Below, piece after piece: positions 36,885 through 46,021 of a DNA stretch of 64,000 nucleotides. Under the pieces are notes generated by a model. That model was not told the origin of the DNA and did no database searches. It was given only the letters and a program-made list of their open reading frames with translations. Position 1 is the stretch's first letter. Each line of letters opens with the position of its first letter. Origin of the DNA: Dyadobacter subterraneus. GTDB taxonomy: Bacteria; Bacteroidota; Bacteroidia; Cytophagales; Spirosomataceae. The stretch is taken from assembly GCF_015221875.1 (NCBI RefSeq), contig NZ_JACYGY010000001.1, positions 1,860,001 through 1,924,000 of the forward strand. Direction: 5' to 3'. The translations under genes were made by a program, and so were the position numbers.

Positions 36885-39800
36885 AATACTTTTTTTACAT
36901 ACTCACTTTTCTGATTATTTCAGCTGGTCATTTGGTGGCGCAGAGCAATTTGCAGGAGATGCCCGCGCCATTAATAAAGCTTTATTCACCAAAAGATTAT
37001 AAAGCGCACGGACAGAATTTTGCCATAGTTCAAAACAAACAGGGAGTCTTGTATTTTGGCAATTTTTCAGGCGTTCTGGAATATGACGGCGTATTTTGGA
37101 AAACGATCCCAACGAAGAATATTACAAAAGTTTCCGCACTTTATCTGGACGGTACCCAACGGGTTATGGTGGGTGCCAACGATGAGTTTGGCTATCTGGC
37201 GCCCGACAAATCAGGTTCCTATAATTTCGTTAGTATCAATGGTTCAGAAAAAGAATTTGGTGCCATAATCAATATTTTCCAAACGGCCGACGGGATCTAT
37301 TTTGTAGCAAAAAATAAAATTTTTCTATGGAACGGAAAGAAGCTTAAATCCTGGAAAACCAAGGAATCAATTACTTCTGCTTTTTTAGCAAATAATATTA
37401 TTTACGTGTTTAAAGCCGGCATTGGTTTGACCCGTTTTGATCATGGAAATTTCTTTCGTTTTCCATTGGCAAATGAAGCAGAGAATATTCAGGATGCAAA
37501 TTCTGTCTTGTTTTTAAATGGAAAAACATTCGTTACAACAAGTCATCAGGGTATTTTTACCTTCATCAATGGGAAACTCGGGAGTCTTCAATCGCCCGCA
37601 AATGACTATTTAAGCGGAAAGGAAATTTTCAGTGGTAAAGTCATGAACGACAATACTTTGGGGATTTTTGCTTCTGGTGGAAACTTCCTCTCGATACATC
37701 CTGAAAACGGGGAAATCAACAGCCGTGTCCGAGAAAATGATCGTTTTGTCGGTGAGCGTGTGAACTACTGGATTCAGGACAGAATGGGCGGACTCTGGAT
37801 GGCGTTGAATAATGGTATTGCCCAAATGGCAATCACTTCGCCAATTTCTGAATACGCGGAAAACGAGAATCTTAGGGGTCAGATCAATGATGTTTTTCGT
37901 TTTGACGGAAAGCTTTTTACCGCAACCAGCAGCGGATTGTATTATCTGGACAACGGTAAGTTTTTGTCATTTCCATCAATAAAAGTAGCAGTCTGGTCTT
38001 TGACCGGCGCGAATGGAATTTTGTATGCAGCCACGAGCAGAGGCGTTTATAGTATTTCAAAAAATAACAAGGCGACACCGCTTTCGGACGATTTCACTTT
38101 TTGTATTTATCAGTCAAAAAAGATAAAATCAAAACTTTATTTCGGGCTTGAAAATGGCCTGGCAGAACTGGATTTTTCCAAGGGTGGACGAATCAGAAAT
38201 ATCCCAGGAATTACCGGCCAGATTTTTAAAATGGCAGAAGATCAGGATGGTAATTTGTGGCTGGAATCACAGACAAACGGGATTTTTAAATTTGATCAGG
38301 ACTCGCAAAAAGTTACAGATTATAGCTCGGGTAAAGGTTTGCCGACTCGTTTATTAAACCGGATTTCAACAGGGCCGGCTGGTCTGCTGGTCAGTAACGT
38401 TAAAGGTGTATTTCAGTATGACAAATCCATTGACCGGTTTGTCCCTTTTACTGCTTTTAATAAAGATAAATCGGCGGTCTGGAAAGGCCTGATCAGCCAG
38501 GATGCCAGGGGTGATATCTGGACAACCAACGGAGATGAAAAATTTATAACCCTCTACCAAAAGCAGTCAAACCGCAGATATAAAGAGCTGACGGTACCTT
38601 TTCTTCCGCTCGCTGACAGAACTTTTAACGTGATTTATCCGGATGCCAACAACATCGTCTGGTTTGGCGGCGCCGACGGAATGGTGCGTTTTGACAGGAA
38701 CCAGAACATTTCTTACACGCTTCCATATGCTGCTTTTATTCGAAAAATTACTGCAAAAGGTGACACAGTACTTTTCAACGGGTTTAAGGAAGCCACCAAA
38801 CCGGGAGAAAAAAGCACGAAGTTGAATTATAAATTTAATGATATCAGTTTCGAATTTTCGGGTGCAAGTCTGATACCGGATGACAATCTTTTGTTTCAGT
38901 ATTACCTGGAAAATTTTGATAAAACATGGTCGCCATGGACTTCGAAATATTTGAAGGAATATACCAATTTACCTCCCGGGAATTATAAATTTCACGTGAA
39001 AGCTCAGAATGTTTACAACAATCAGAGTAACGAAGCTTCTTTCGATTTTACAATTCTTCCACCGCTTTATCAGCGTTGGTGGGCGATGCTGATTTATCTG
39101 GCTGCGCTTGTTGGCGGAAGTCTGATTATCAGACAAAAACGGATCGAGTTTGTAGCAAACAAAACCAGAAATCTGGAATCGATGATTAATGAGCGGACGG
39201 AGGAAGTGGTGCAGCAAAAAGAGGAACTTGAAAAACAGTCAGAAGAACTTACTGCTACCAACGATCAGCTCGAACGAATCGATGAATTTGTGAAATCGAT
39301 TAATAGTGAGGTGAATACAGGGAAATTGTTTCAAATGGTATTGGATCGTCTCTGTTTATTTCAAAATGTTGACAGCGCTTCGGGGTTGATATACAATAAG
39401 TTGACCAAGAATTATCAGTTCATAGCTTTGGCTGGAAAAGTGGATATTACTTCGGTCGAAAATGTTTCGCTGACTTATGCACAGGCGGCGCATCGCTACA
39501 TTGATTCGGCAACGGAAGTTTTTGAAGATATTTTTGTTAAAAATGATTTTCTATACGAAAATCTGGACAATTCAATTGATAGTCTGTTCGCGCCCAAGTC
39601 GCTGATTACCATTGTGATTCGCGTTGAATCTGAGGTGAAAAGTTTTATCACGATGGAGAATATGGAACACAGCCATGCTTTTGGTCCGCGTGATTTCAAC
39701 ATGGTCCGTAACCTGAAAGAACATTTGATTGGCGCATATATCAAAACCAGTATTCTTGAAAATCTTGAAAATACGCTTTCCAATCTGAAATCGACCCAAC

Positions 39801-40588
39801 AGGAATTGATCAGACAGGAAAAACTTGCTTCAGTTGGACAGTTAACAAAAGGTATTGTAGACAGGATTTTAAATCCACTGAATTATATCAACAATTTCTC
39901 TCAATCCTCTAAATCTCTGCTGGAAGAAATTGAAGAAGTAACAGAAAAATACCAGGCTGGTTTTACCGAAGATGATCAGGATGATTTAGGCAGCGGTGTA
40001 GTAATGCTTAAAAAGAATCTCGAAAAAATTTACGAACACGGAGCCAGTACGACCCGTATTGTAAAAGACATGCAGAAACTTTTGAAAGGAAAATCAACTG
40101 AATTTCTGGTGACGGAACTGAATCCTTTTCTTGAAACAAAAGCAAAAACAGCACTTGCCGAAGTGCTCGCAGATTACAAAGGCTGCGATTTACATCTTGA
40201 TTTTGATCTTTATAAAGTGCCTGTAAAAGTAAGCCTTTTGCCCTATGAATTCTCGGAGGTTTTGCAAAATCTGATCAGTAATGCTTGTTACGCGGTAATT
40301 GAGAAAAGCAAGATTGAAAAAGATTACGTTCCGGAAGTTTCGATCAAGACAACGAAAACGAGGGACGGAATCCGGATACAGTTTCGGGATAATGGAAAAG
40401 GGATTCCTCAAAAGGAAATTGAGCAGATTTTCAGTCCCTTTTTCACCACCAAACCTACTTCCAAAGGGACAGGTTTAGGTTTATATATGAGTAAGGACAT
40501 TGTCGAATATCACAAAGGAGAAATGTCTATAAATTCAAAATCCGGAGAATATACAATAGTAGAAATTCTATTGCCTGTCATCAACTAA
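36881..40588 (+). CDS. Giant propeller sensor histidine-kinase-like protein lacking the phospho-acceptor His
   Basis: A 1235-residue protein. A signal peptide (1-20) is followed by two beta-propeller modules of two-component-regulator type (30-640), a Y_Y_Y domain (about 650-725), a transmembrane helix (about 733-752), a coiled coil, a GAF domain (about 805-950), a DHp-like region and a GHKL ATPase (about 1110-1235). In the DHp, where AGIAHEIxNPLN is expected, the sequence is KGIVDRILNPLN, so the His is D994 and the next Glu is Arg. The ATPase is intact (N-box LQNLISNACYAV, DNGKGIP, GTGLGL). It probably transmits a periplasmic signal through a partner kinase. Confidence 0.87.
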   Translation: MKYFFYILTFLIISAGHLVAQSNLQEMPAPLIKLYSPKDYKAHGQNFAIVQNKQGVLYFGNFSGVLEYDGVFWKTIPTKNITKVSALYLDGTQRVMVGANDEFGYLAPDKSGSYNFVSINGSEKEFGAIINIFQTADGIYFVAKNKIFLWNGKKLKSWKTKESITSAFLANNIIYVFKAGIGLTRFDHGNFFRFPLANEAENIQDANSVLFLNGKTFVTTSHQGIFTFINGKLGSLQSPANDYLSGKEIFSGKVMNDNTLGIFASGGNFLSIHPENGEINSRVRENDRFVGERVNYWIQDRMGGLWMALNNGIAQMAITSPISEYAENENLRGQINDVFRFDGKLFTATSSGLYYLDNGKFLSFPSIKVAVWSLTGANGILYAATSRGVYSISKNNKATPLSDDFTFCIYQSKKIKSKLYFGLENGLAELDFSKGGRIRNIPGITGQIFKMAEDQDGNLWLESQTNGIFKFDQDSQKVTDYSSGKGLPTRLLNRISTGPAGLLVSNVKGVFQYDKSIDRFVPFTAFNKDKSAVWKGLISQDARGDIWTTNGDEKFITLYQKQSNRRYKELTVPFLPLADRTFNVIYPDANNIVWFGGADGMVRFDRNQNISYTLPYAAFIRKITAKGDTVLFNGFKEATKPGEKSTKLNYKFNDISFEFSGASLIPDDNLLFQYYLENFDKTWSPWTSKYLKEYTNLPPGNYKFHVKAQNVYNNQSNEASFDFTILPPLYQRWWAMLIYLAALVGGSLIIRQKRIEFVANKTRNLESMINERTEEVVQQKEELEKQSEELTATNDQLERIDEFVKSINSEVNTGKLFQMVLDRLCLFQNVDSASGLIYNKLTKNYQFIALAGKVDITSVENVSLTYAQAAHRYIDSATEVFEDIFVKNDFLYENLDNSIDSLFAPKSLITIVIRVESEVKSFITMENMEHSHAFGPRDFNMVRNLKEHLIGAYIKTSILENLENTLSNLKSTQQELIRQEKLASVGQLTKGIVDRILNPLNYINNFSQSSKSLLEEIEEVTEKYQAGFTEDDQDDLGSGVVMLKKNLEKIYEHGASTTRIVKDMQKLLKGKSTEFLVTELNPFLETKAKTALAEVLADYKGCDLHLDFDLYKVPVKVSLLPYEFSEVLQNLISNACYAVIEKSKIEKDYVPEVSIKTTKTRDGIRIQFRDNGKGIPQKEIEQIFSPFFTTKPTSKGTGLGLYMSKDIVEYHKGEMSINSKSGEYTIVEILLPVIN

Positions 40589-40629
40589 ATACAACTGATC
40601 GAACCTACTTACACTTAACAATACCTAAT

Positions 40630-41517
40630 ATGGAGCAGCAACAAGACAATCATGCAGATTCTCCGCCTACGGAAACAAGTCTCCATACCGGGATTGAAGA
40701 ATTGAATAAGGAAATTGAAGCATACCAGCTGAAAGTAGCCGAATTAAGCAAACTGGCTGATATCGGTCAGTTGAGCGCAGGCATACTCCATGAAATAAAA
40801 AATCCGGTGAGTTTTGTAAATAACTTTTCACGGTTGTCTCAGGGACTGGTGGAAGAACTCGCCGAAATTCTGGAAAAACCTGCTGAGGAACTTAGCGATG
40901 ACGATAAGGCTGATCAAAAAGATCTGCTCGACGCATTGTCCAAAAACCTTGTAAAAATTAATGAAAACGGGAAACGGATCGAACGGATCATTCAGGGAAT
41001 GTTATTGCAAACCAGAACGGACGGTGCGTTTCTGGAACCTACGGATCTGAATCAGCTGCTGGAAGAATTCAGTAAACTGGCATATCAGGGTGCTCGGGCA
41101 GAGGACAAGGATTTTAATGTTACTTTAAAATATGATCTTGATCCGCTGGTAAAAGAAGTGAAAATATCACGCGGCGATTTCGGGCGAGTGATACTCAACC
41201 TTGTCAATAATGCCTGTTATGCGGTAAATGAGCGAGCAAAAAGGGAGAATGTTGGTTACAATCCTTGTATCAAAATCACAACAAAAAAGCGGGACGACAA
41301 AATTGAAATCCGTTTTGAGGATAATGGAATTGGCATTCCGGCGGATATCGTTTCAAAATTGTTCCAGCCTTTTTTTACAACAAAACCGCATGGAAAAGGT
41401 ACAGGATTAGGACTTTCACTCACGTACAGCACCATCGTAGAAACGCATCAGGGCACGATAGAAGTTACTTCCGAACTGAACGAAAAGACCGAATTTCTGA
41501 TCGTTATTCCTGCATAG
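40630..41517 (+). CDS. Soluble histidine kinase
   Basis: A 295-residue kinase without membrane segments. The DHp motif SAGILHEIKNPVSFVNNF is intact, with H54 as phospho-acceptor. The ATPase has the N-box VILNLVNNACYAVNE, the G1 box EDNGIGIP and the G2 box GKGTGLGLS. Its ATPase closely resembles that of the preceding propeller protein, suggesting duplication and division of labour. It sits 42 nt after that gene and 45 nt before the receiver-SpoIIE phosphatase. The expected chain is propeller protein to H54 to the receiver Asp of the phosphatase. Confidence 0.9.
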   Translation: MEQQQDNHADSPPTETSLHTGIEELNKEIEAYQLKVAELSKLADIGQLSAGILHEIKNPVSFVNNFSRLSQGLVEELAEILEKPAEELSDDDKADQKDLLDALSKNLVKINENGKRIERIIQGMLLQTRTDGAFLEPTDLNQLLEEFSKLAYQGARAEDKDFNVTLKYDLDPLVKEVKISRGDFGRVILNLVNNACYAVNERAKRENVGYNPCIKITTKKRDDKIEIRFEDNGIGIPADIVSKLFQPFFTTKPHGKGTGLGLSLTYSTIVETHQGTIEVTSELNEKTEFLIVIPA

Positions 41518-41561
41518 TAAACCTGATTTTTATAAAATACTCATAAAAAAACTTCACAATA

Positions 41562-42746
41562 ATGGCAATCCGAATATTAAGTGTAGACGACGAGCAGGAT
41601 ATGGAAATGCTGATTCTTCAGCTTTTCAGAAAACAAATCAGAGAAAAAAAATATGAGTTTGTTTTCGCGAATAATGGTATTGAAGCACTCGAAAAATTGG
41701 AAGAAGTAGGTGATGTCTCCTTGATTTTATCCGATATCAATATGCCCGGCATGGATGGTTTGACTTTCCTGGCCAAGATCAATGAGAAGCAAAATCCTCT
41801 TTTAAAGGCAATTATGGTTTCTGCTTATGGCGATATGGATAATATTCGTACGGCTATGAACCGCGGTGCTTTTGACTTTGTAACAAAGCCGGTCAACTTT
41901 GAAGATCTGGAAATAACGATCAGCAAAACGGTTGAGCATATCGAAATGCTGACAAGTCTTGAAAAGGGTAGGGAACAGCTGATTGCAATACAAAATGATT
42001 TGAGTGTAGCAAAGGAAATCCAGCTTTCCATGCTTCCAAAAACGGTTCCGGCTAATATTGGGAAAGCGGGGATAGACCTTCATGCATTTTTACAGCCAGC
42101 AAAAGTGGTTGGAGGGGATTTATATGATTATTTCATGATGGATGAAGACCGGCTGTTTTTCATGATTGGCGATGTTTCTGATAAAGGAATTCCGGCGGCT
42201 CTTTTTATGGCCATTACCAAGGCGATTTTTAAAAGCCAGTTTTCCAACAGAAATGGCGACAGTCTGGTTAGAAAAGTAAAAATTGTAAATGAATTTTTGT
42301 GCGAAGATAACTCCATGTTTATGTTCGTCACCGCCTTTATTTGCATTTTGAATACCAAAACCGGTGAAGTGGAATATGTTGACGCGGGTCACGAGCCACC
42401 GATTATACAACGGGCCGATGGTTCAACCGAACTGGTTAAAAAACAGGAGGGAATGGCACTTTGTTTTGATCCTGAATATGAATACGAATCACGTTCACTG
42501 AAACTTAATCCGGGAGATAAATTTGTACTTTATACAGATGGTGTAACGGATGCAAATAACCTGAGCGGTGCGCGTTACGGATTGCATCATTTACAGGATT
42601 TCTTCACAACCGGTGAGGGGTCAACCCAGAAATCTGCCAAGGAAATGAATGAAGTTACGCTATCCAGTCTGGTACAGTTTATTGGTCCTGCCACCCAGTT
42701 TGATGACATCACGATGTTGTCATTAAGGGTTATGAATGGAGAATAA
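41562..42746 (+). CDS. Response-regulator PP2C phosphatase (receiver plus SpoIIE; IcfG/RsbU role)
   Basis: A 394-residue protein. The receiver domain (1-125) has the acidic pair in SVDDEQD, acceptor D58 in LILSDINMPGMDG and signal Lys K109 in FVTKPVN. A coiled-coil linker precedes the SpoIIE-type PP2C domain (about 165-392) with metal-binding motifs VVGGDLYDY, GDVSDKGIPAA, DAGHEPP, YTDGVTDA and QFDDITML. It should dephosphorylate the STAS proteins. In Synechocystis the equivalent is IcfG (slr1860). It closes the long operon and is followed by a strong hairpin. Confidence 0.93.
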   Translation: MAIRILSVDDEQDMEMLILQLFRKQIREKKYEFVFANNGIEALEKLEEVGDVSLILSDINMPGMDGLTFLAKINEKQNPLLKAIMVSAYGDMDNIRTAMNRGAFDFVTKPVNFEDLEITISKTVEHIEMLTSLEKGREQLIAIQNDLSVAKEIQLSMLPKTVPANIGKAGIDLHAFLQPAKVVGGDLYDYFMMDEDRLFFMIGDVSDKGIPAALFMAITKAIFKSQFSNRNGDSLVRKVKIVNEFLCEDNSMFMFVTAFICILNTKTGEVEYVDAGHEPPIIQRADGSTELVKKQEGMALCFDPEYEYESRSLKLNPGDKFVLYTDGVTDANNLSGARYGLHHLQDFFTTGEGSTQKSAKEMNEVTLSSLVQFIGPATQFDDITMLSLRVMNGE

Positions 42747-42764
42747 TATCAATTGTTAGCCACG

Positions 42765-42811
42765 AAACCGCGAATTTTCACTAGTATAAAAAGTGAAAAT
42801 TTGTGGTTTTT
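42765..42811 (+). terminator. Rho-independent terminator of the long operon
   Basis: An inverted repeat pairs accgcgaattttcact with agtgaaaatttgtggt around a short AT loop, and is followed by six T residues on the plus strand. It begins about 18 nt after the phosphatase stop. The same hairpin faces the end of the convergent glycogen synthase gene and could serve both directions. Confidence 0.75.
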
Positions 42812-42815
42812 TAAT

Positions 42816-44630
42816 TTAATATAAATTGGAAGCAGGCTGGCTTCTCATCATGGCCAGTTTATAAATTTCTTCATAGCGTGGCTGAATTTCCGACCAGCAT
42901 AATTTGGCAATTGCTGTATTTTTTATGCTGCTTCTGGGAATGAATTGATTAGAAATAAAACTCCTGGTGAAATTATACAGCATTTCCGAAAGCTGATATG
43001 CGGCTCCTTCGTCTGACTGGGATTTTCTGTCAAGAATGTACATTTCCTGAGCATCATGATCTGTAACATTGGCTTGGACGAATTGTCCAAATCCTGACAA
43101 GTTGCTAGCAATGGCCGGTGTGCCCAGTACAATCGATTCCATCGGCGCATATCCCCAGGGCTGATACAGATCCGGGAATATTCCTAAATGACAGCCCGAT
43201 ACAAACTCTGCGTAATCCATGCCTAATAAGGAAGTGGCCCTTTCCATAAATTCGTTATGGTAGACGACTTTTACAGCAGAATTTTTACTATTATCAAAAC
43301 CTGTGGAGCGGCAAAAATCTGTAATTGCATCTTCGTTGACCAGATGATGGGTTGCCACCGCAGGCAATTGTTTTTGCTTAAATCCGGCAACTGTTTTTTT
43401 CCAGTCCTGAATCAGTTCATCATCCAGAAGTTTGTTGATATCAGGCAGTCCAGAACTTTTGTCATGGGTGACTGAGGCGTAGATGCGCGGACCAAGTTCA
43501 GAGCTGATTTTTCGGCATAACTTCTGCATATGCTGATACCGTGACCTCGCCTCCAGTGCATCAGCTTTTACTGAATAGTGCGGCCTTGGAGAAATAATAA
43601 AGAGGATGATCGTAATTCCGAAATCATTTTCCTGTAATTTTTCATTCAGTTGTTCCAGGGCTTTCAGTGTTATATCAAAACCTTTGTTTCTGTATTCATA
43701 ACGACCGGATGTGAAAAAATACAAGGTTTTTTCCATGTTGAAGTGATAACTCGGAAAGAACAATCCCTTCACAAATTCATCAATCATACCACGGTATTTT
43801 TGATGCTGGGAAAAGCTTTCGTGTGGAAACTTCTGTTGAAAATTTAATCCGTTCGGAATAATCGAATCCGGGCTTCGGCCTAGAAAAATTTCGCATTCAG
43901 AAGCACATTGCTTACTGACGGTTGTAAAAACGTTTGCATTTTGAGCAGCCGCCTTTTCTATTCCTGTCTGCGCTTCGATATTATAATGTGCAGCTTTTTC
44001 CTGGATATCAAAGGTGTGCAGCCTATTGTAAAAATCGTATTCGTTCGGTGCGAGATATCTTCCTGCCACAGTCGCGTGTGTGGTAAACACGGTGGCAATT
44101 TTAATTTTGTCTTTATGAAGCTGCGGGAGGCAACTTGCGGACATCCATTCATGAAAGTGCGCTATTAAATCCTGTTCGTCATTAGAAAAATTTCTAACTG
44201 TGGTAAAGAAAATCCTAAGTATTTCTCCGAAAGCGAGGACCTTATCTGTCAACGCATCTGACCGAATTGAAGAAATTTGATGATCATTCCAAAGTGTGGC
44301 TTTTACTTGATTGACATCTATTAAAGAGTTATCAGGATTAAACAGAATCACCAATGGACGAGAGGATGGCAACAACCAATAACCTAAGTGGATTTCATAA
44401 CCCATGTCGCGCATGCGCAATATAGTTTTGCCAACAGGACATTCGCCCATTACAGCAACTGGTTTGAAATCCAGCTTCGCAGTTTCCGGAAAATACGGAC
44501 CGAGGAGATAATAATTATCTTCTCTGACATCCATCACAGCCGGAATTTTTGACTTGATAAAAGTATAAATTCCGCCAATTTGATTACAGATTTCCCATGC
44601 AACTTCAAATAAAATAGTATCAAGTTTCAA
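42816..44630 (-). CDS. GT3-type (eukaryote-like) glycogen synthase homologue
   Basis: A 604-residue protein matching the GYS/GT3 family: GGIYTFIKSK at the N-terminus, HFHEWMSA, VFTTHATVAGRYL, TLYFFTSGRYEYRNKGFD and GCHLGIFPDLYQPWGYAP. In animal and fungal enzymes the E-X7-E motif reads EPWGYTPAE and the first Glu is important for catalysis; here it is Gln (Q490) while the second Glu (E498) is kept. The enzyme would extend alpha-1,4-glucan from UDP- or ADP-glucose if active. It converges on the operon that carries glgX, so synthesis and debranching genes are adjacent. Confidence 0.85.
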   Translation of the reverse strand: MKLDTILFEVAWEICNQIGGIYTFIKSKIPAVMDVREDNYYLLGPYFPETAKLDFKPVAVMGECPVGKTILRMRDMGYEIHLGYWLLPSSRPLVILFNPDNSLIDVNQVKATLWNDHQISSIRSDALTDKVLAFGEILRIFFTTVRNFSNDEQDLIAHFHEWMSASCLPQLHKDKIKIATVFTTHATVAGRYLAPNEYDFYNRLHTFDIQEKAAHYNIEAQTGIEKAAAQNANVFTTVSKQCASECEIFLGRSPDSIIPNGLNFQQKFPHESFSQHQKYRGMIDEFVKGLFFPSYHFNMEKTLYFFTSGRYEYRNKGFDITLKALEQLNEKLQENDFGITIILFIISPRPHYSVKADALEARSRYQHMQKLCRKISSELGPRIYASVTHDKSSGLPDINKLLDDELIQDWKKTVAGFKQKQLPAVATHHLVNEDAITDFCRSTGFDNSKNSAVKVVYHNEFMERATSLLGMDYAEFVSGCHLGIFPDLYQPWGYAPMESIVLGTPAIASNLSGFGQFVQANVTDHDAQEMYILDRKSQSDEGAAYQLSEMLYNFTRSFISNQFIPRSSIKNTAIAKLCWSEIQPRYEEIYKLAMMRSQPASNLY

Positions 44631-44813
44631 AACGATGGAGGATATTAAAAATTTGAGTTTTTAAAGAGGGCAAAAGTGCGTTCGAAAAAAAGCTGATCAT
44701 CGGAGACAGATTTTTAAACGAAAATAATTATAATAAGAAATGGAATTATTATATAAAACTTTAAGCAGAAAAAATCAGGCTTAAAGCGTCTCAAAGTGGG
44801 ATTGAAATAAAAA

Positions 44814-44848
44814 AAGACCTGCCTGCTTTAAAAGCAGGGCAGGTCTTT
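44814..44848 (-). terminator. Rho-independent terminator after the DUF6496 gene
   Basis: An inverted repeat pairs aagacctgcc-tgcttt with aaagca-gggcaggtctt. On the minus strand it is followed by seven T residues. It sits about 30 nt after the small DUF6496 gene stop. In the plus direction only a short T run follows. Confidence 0.85.
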
Positions 44849-44876
44849 AACTATTTATCAGGCTAATCTAAAACAT

Positions 44877-45053
44877 TTAATCTTTCTTTTTCGGAACCTT
44901 TGCACCGGCTTTTCGTGCCTCAGATAATCCGATTGCAATGGCCTGTTTTCTTGATGTTACTTTTTTTCCGGTACCAGTTTTAAGTTTGCCTTCCTTTTCT
45001 TCATGAAGTGCAGTTCCTACTTTTTCGCTGGCTTTTTCTGAATATTTTGCCAT
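44877..45053 (-). CDS. Small basic DUF6496-type protein
   Basis: A 58-residue frame from the ATG at 45053 to the TAA at 44877. The translation begins MAKYSEKASEKVGTALHEE and continues with EGKLKTGTGKKVTSRKQA, then IAIGLSEARKAGAKVPKKKD. The conserved core KVTSRKQAIAIGLSEARKAGAKVP is characteristic of DUF6496, small Lys-rich proteins widespread in bacteria. The strong basic charge suggests nucleic-acid binding, but no function is known. A clear terminator follows. Confidence 0.85.
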   Translation of the reverse strand: MAKYSEKASEKVGTALHEEKEGKLKTGTGKKVTSRKQAIAIGLSEARKAGAKVPKKKD

Positions 45054-45146
45054 CTCGGTATTGATTTAAATTTGTTGAATTATGACTTTCACGTATTTAT
45101 ACCAGAATCATTCCAGTGGTAATTTTCTAAAAATGCTGCAAACAGT

Positions 45147-45917
45147 TTACAAACTCATACCGCCGTCAATAAAAATATTTTGTCCTGTTATAAAACGGCC
45201 GGCTTCTGAGCACAGGAAAAGAGCCAAATCGGCGCAGTCTTCCGGTTCTCCTACCTGGCCGGATGGTGTTCTTAAACGTTGTAGAATTCTTTCTTCACCC
45301 TCTGGTACAGGCTCCGCAATTCGTGGTGTTGCTATCACACCGGGAGCCAGGTTATTCACGGTTACTCCCTTGTCAGCCAGCTGCATAGCTACGTTTTGCA
45401 CAACATTCAGAATCGCCGATTTAGTCGCGGCATAGGCAATCATAGCCGGATGCGGTTTTATTTGCTGAACGCTGCCAATGGTCAGAATTCTTCCCCATTT
45501 TCGCTCGACCATCGCGGGAGCAAATCTTTGCATGAGAAATAAATTCGTTTTGAAATTAGCCTCGATCTGAATGTCAAAATCTTCACTTGTTAGTTCATTC
45601 CAGTTTTTTGAAATTTGTATGGAAGCATTCAGAACCAGAATATCAACCTTGTTCACGCATTTAAATACCTCATCATAAAACGTATCTACACTACCGGGTT
45701 TTGAAAAATCAGCTTTAACAATGTGGCTATAACCTTTTTGACCGTCAATCTTCGCCTTTACTTTTTCAACATTTTCCAAACCTTCATGGTGATGTAAAAC
45801 AACGGAAGCGCCATGTTCCGCCAGCGTCATGGCAATGGATTCGCCAATTCCCTGGCTTGAACCGGTTACGACTGCGGTTTTTCCTGTAAGATCAAGTTTA
45901 TCCGATAACATGGTCAT
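45147..45917 (-). CDS. SDR-family oxidoreductase
   Basis: A 256-residue classical short-chain dehydrogenase. The cofactor motif is TGSSQGIGES, the catalytic Ser lies in ILTIGSVQQ and the Tyr-Lys pair is YAATK. The C-terminal end INFIDGGMSL pattern (NIFIDGGMSL) is typical of FabG-like enzymes. The start may be the first Met or the ATG two codons later. Reduction or oxidation of an unknown alcohol/ketone with NAD(P)H is expected. It is transcribed leftward after the alpha/beta hydrolase terminator, thus separately. Confidence 0.92.
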   Translation of the reverse strand: MTMLSDKLDLTGKTAVVTGSSQGIGESIAMTLAEHGASVVLHHHEGLENVEKVKAKIDGQKGYSHIVKADFSKPGSVDTFYDEVFKCVNKVDILVLNASIQISKNWNELTSEDFDIQIEANFKTNLFLMQRFAPAMVERKWGRILTIGSVQQIKPHPAMIAYAATKSAILNVVQNVAMQLADKGVTVNNLAPGVIATPRIAEPVPEGEERILQRLRTPSGQVGEPEDCADLALFLCSEAGRFITGQNIFIDGGMSL

Positions 45918-45964
45918 GATATTTTGAAGGTGAGATTAAGTAAAATGGACTTAAATATTATACC

Positions 45965-46002
45965 AAAAAAAGCTCCCGGATTTTAACGTCCGGGAGCTTT
46001 TT
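45965..46002 (-). terminator. Bidirectional Rho-independent terminator
   Basis: A perfect stem pairs agctcccgga with tccgggagct around the loop ttttaacg. On the minus strand it ends in seven T residues, and on the plus strand in five. It lies about 20 nt beyond the alpha/beta hydrolase stop and separates it from the SDR gene. Confidence 0.9.
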
Positions 46003-46021
46003 GCATTGATAATTTGAACTT

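Noticed and set aside
36640..37002. 120-codon frame across the junction of the carrier and propeller-kinase genes
   Set aside because: Runs out of frame over two strong genes joined by an ATGA overlap; composition is shadow-like.
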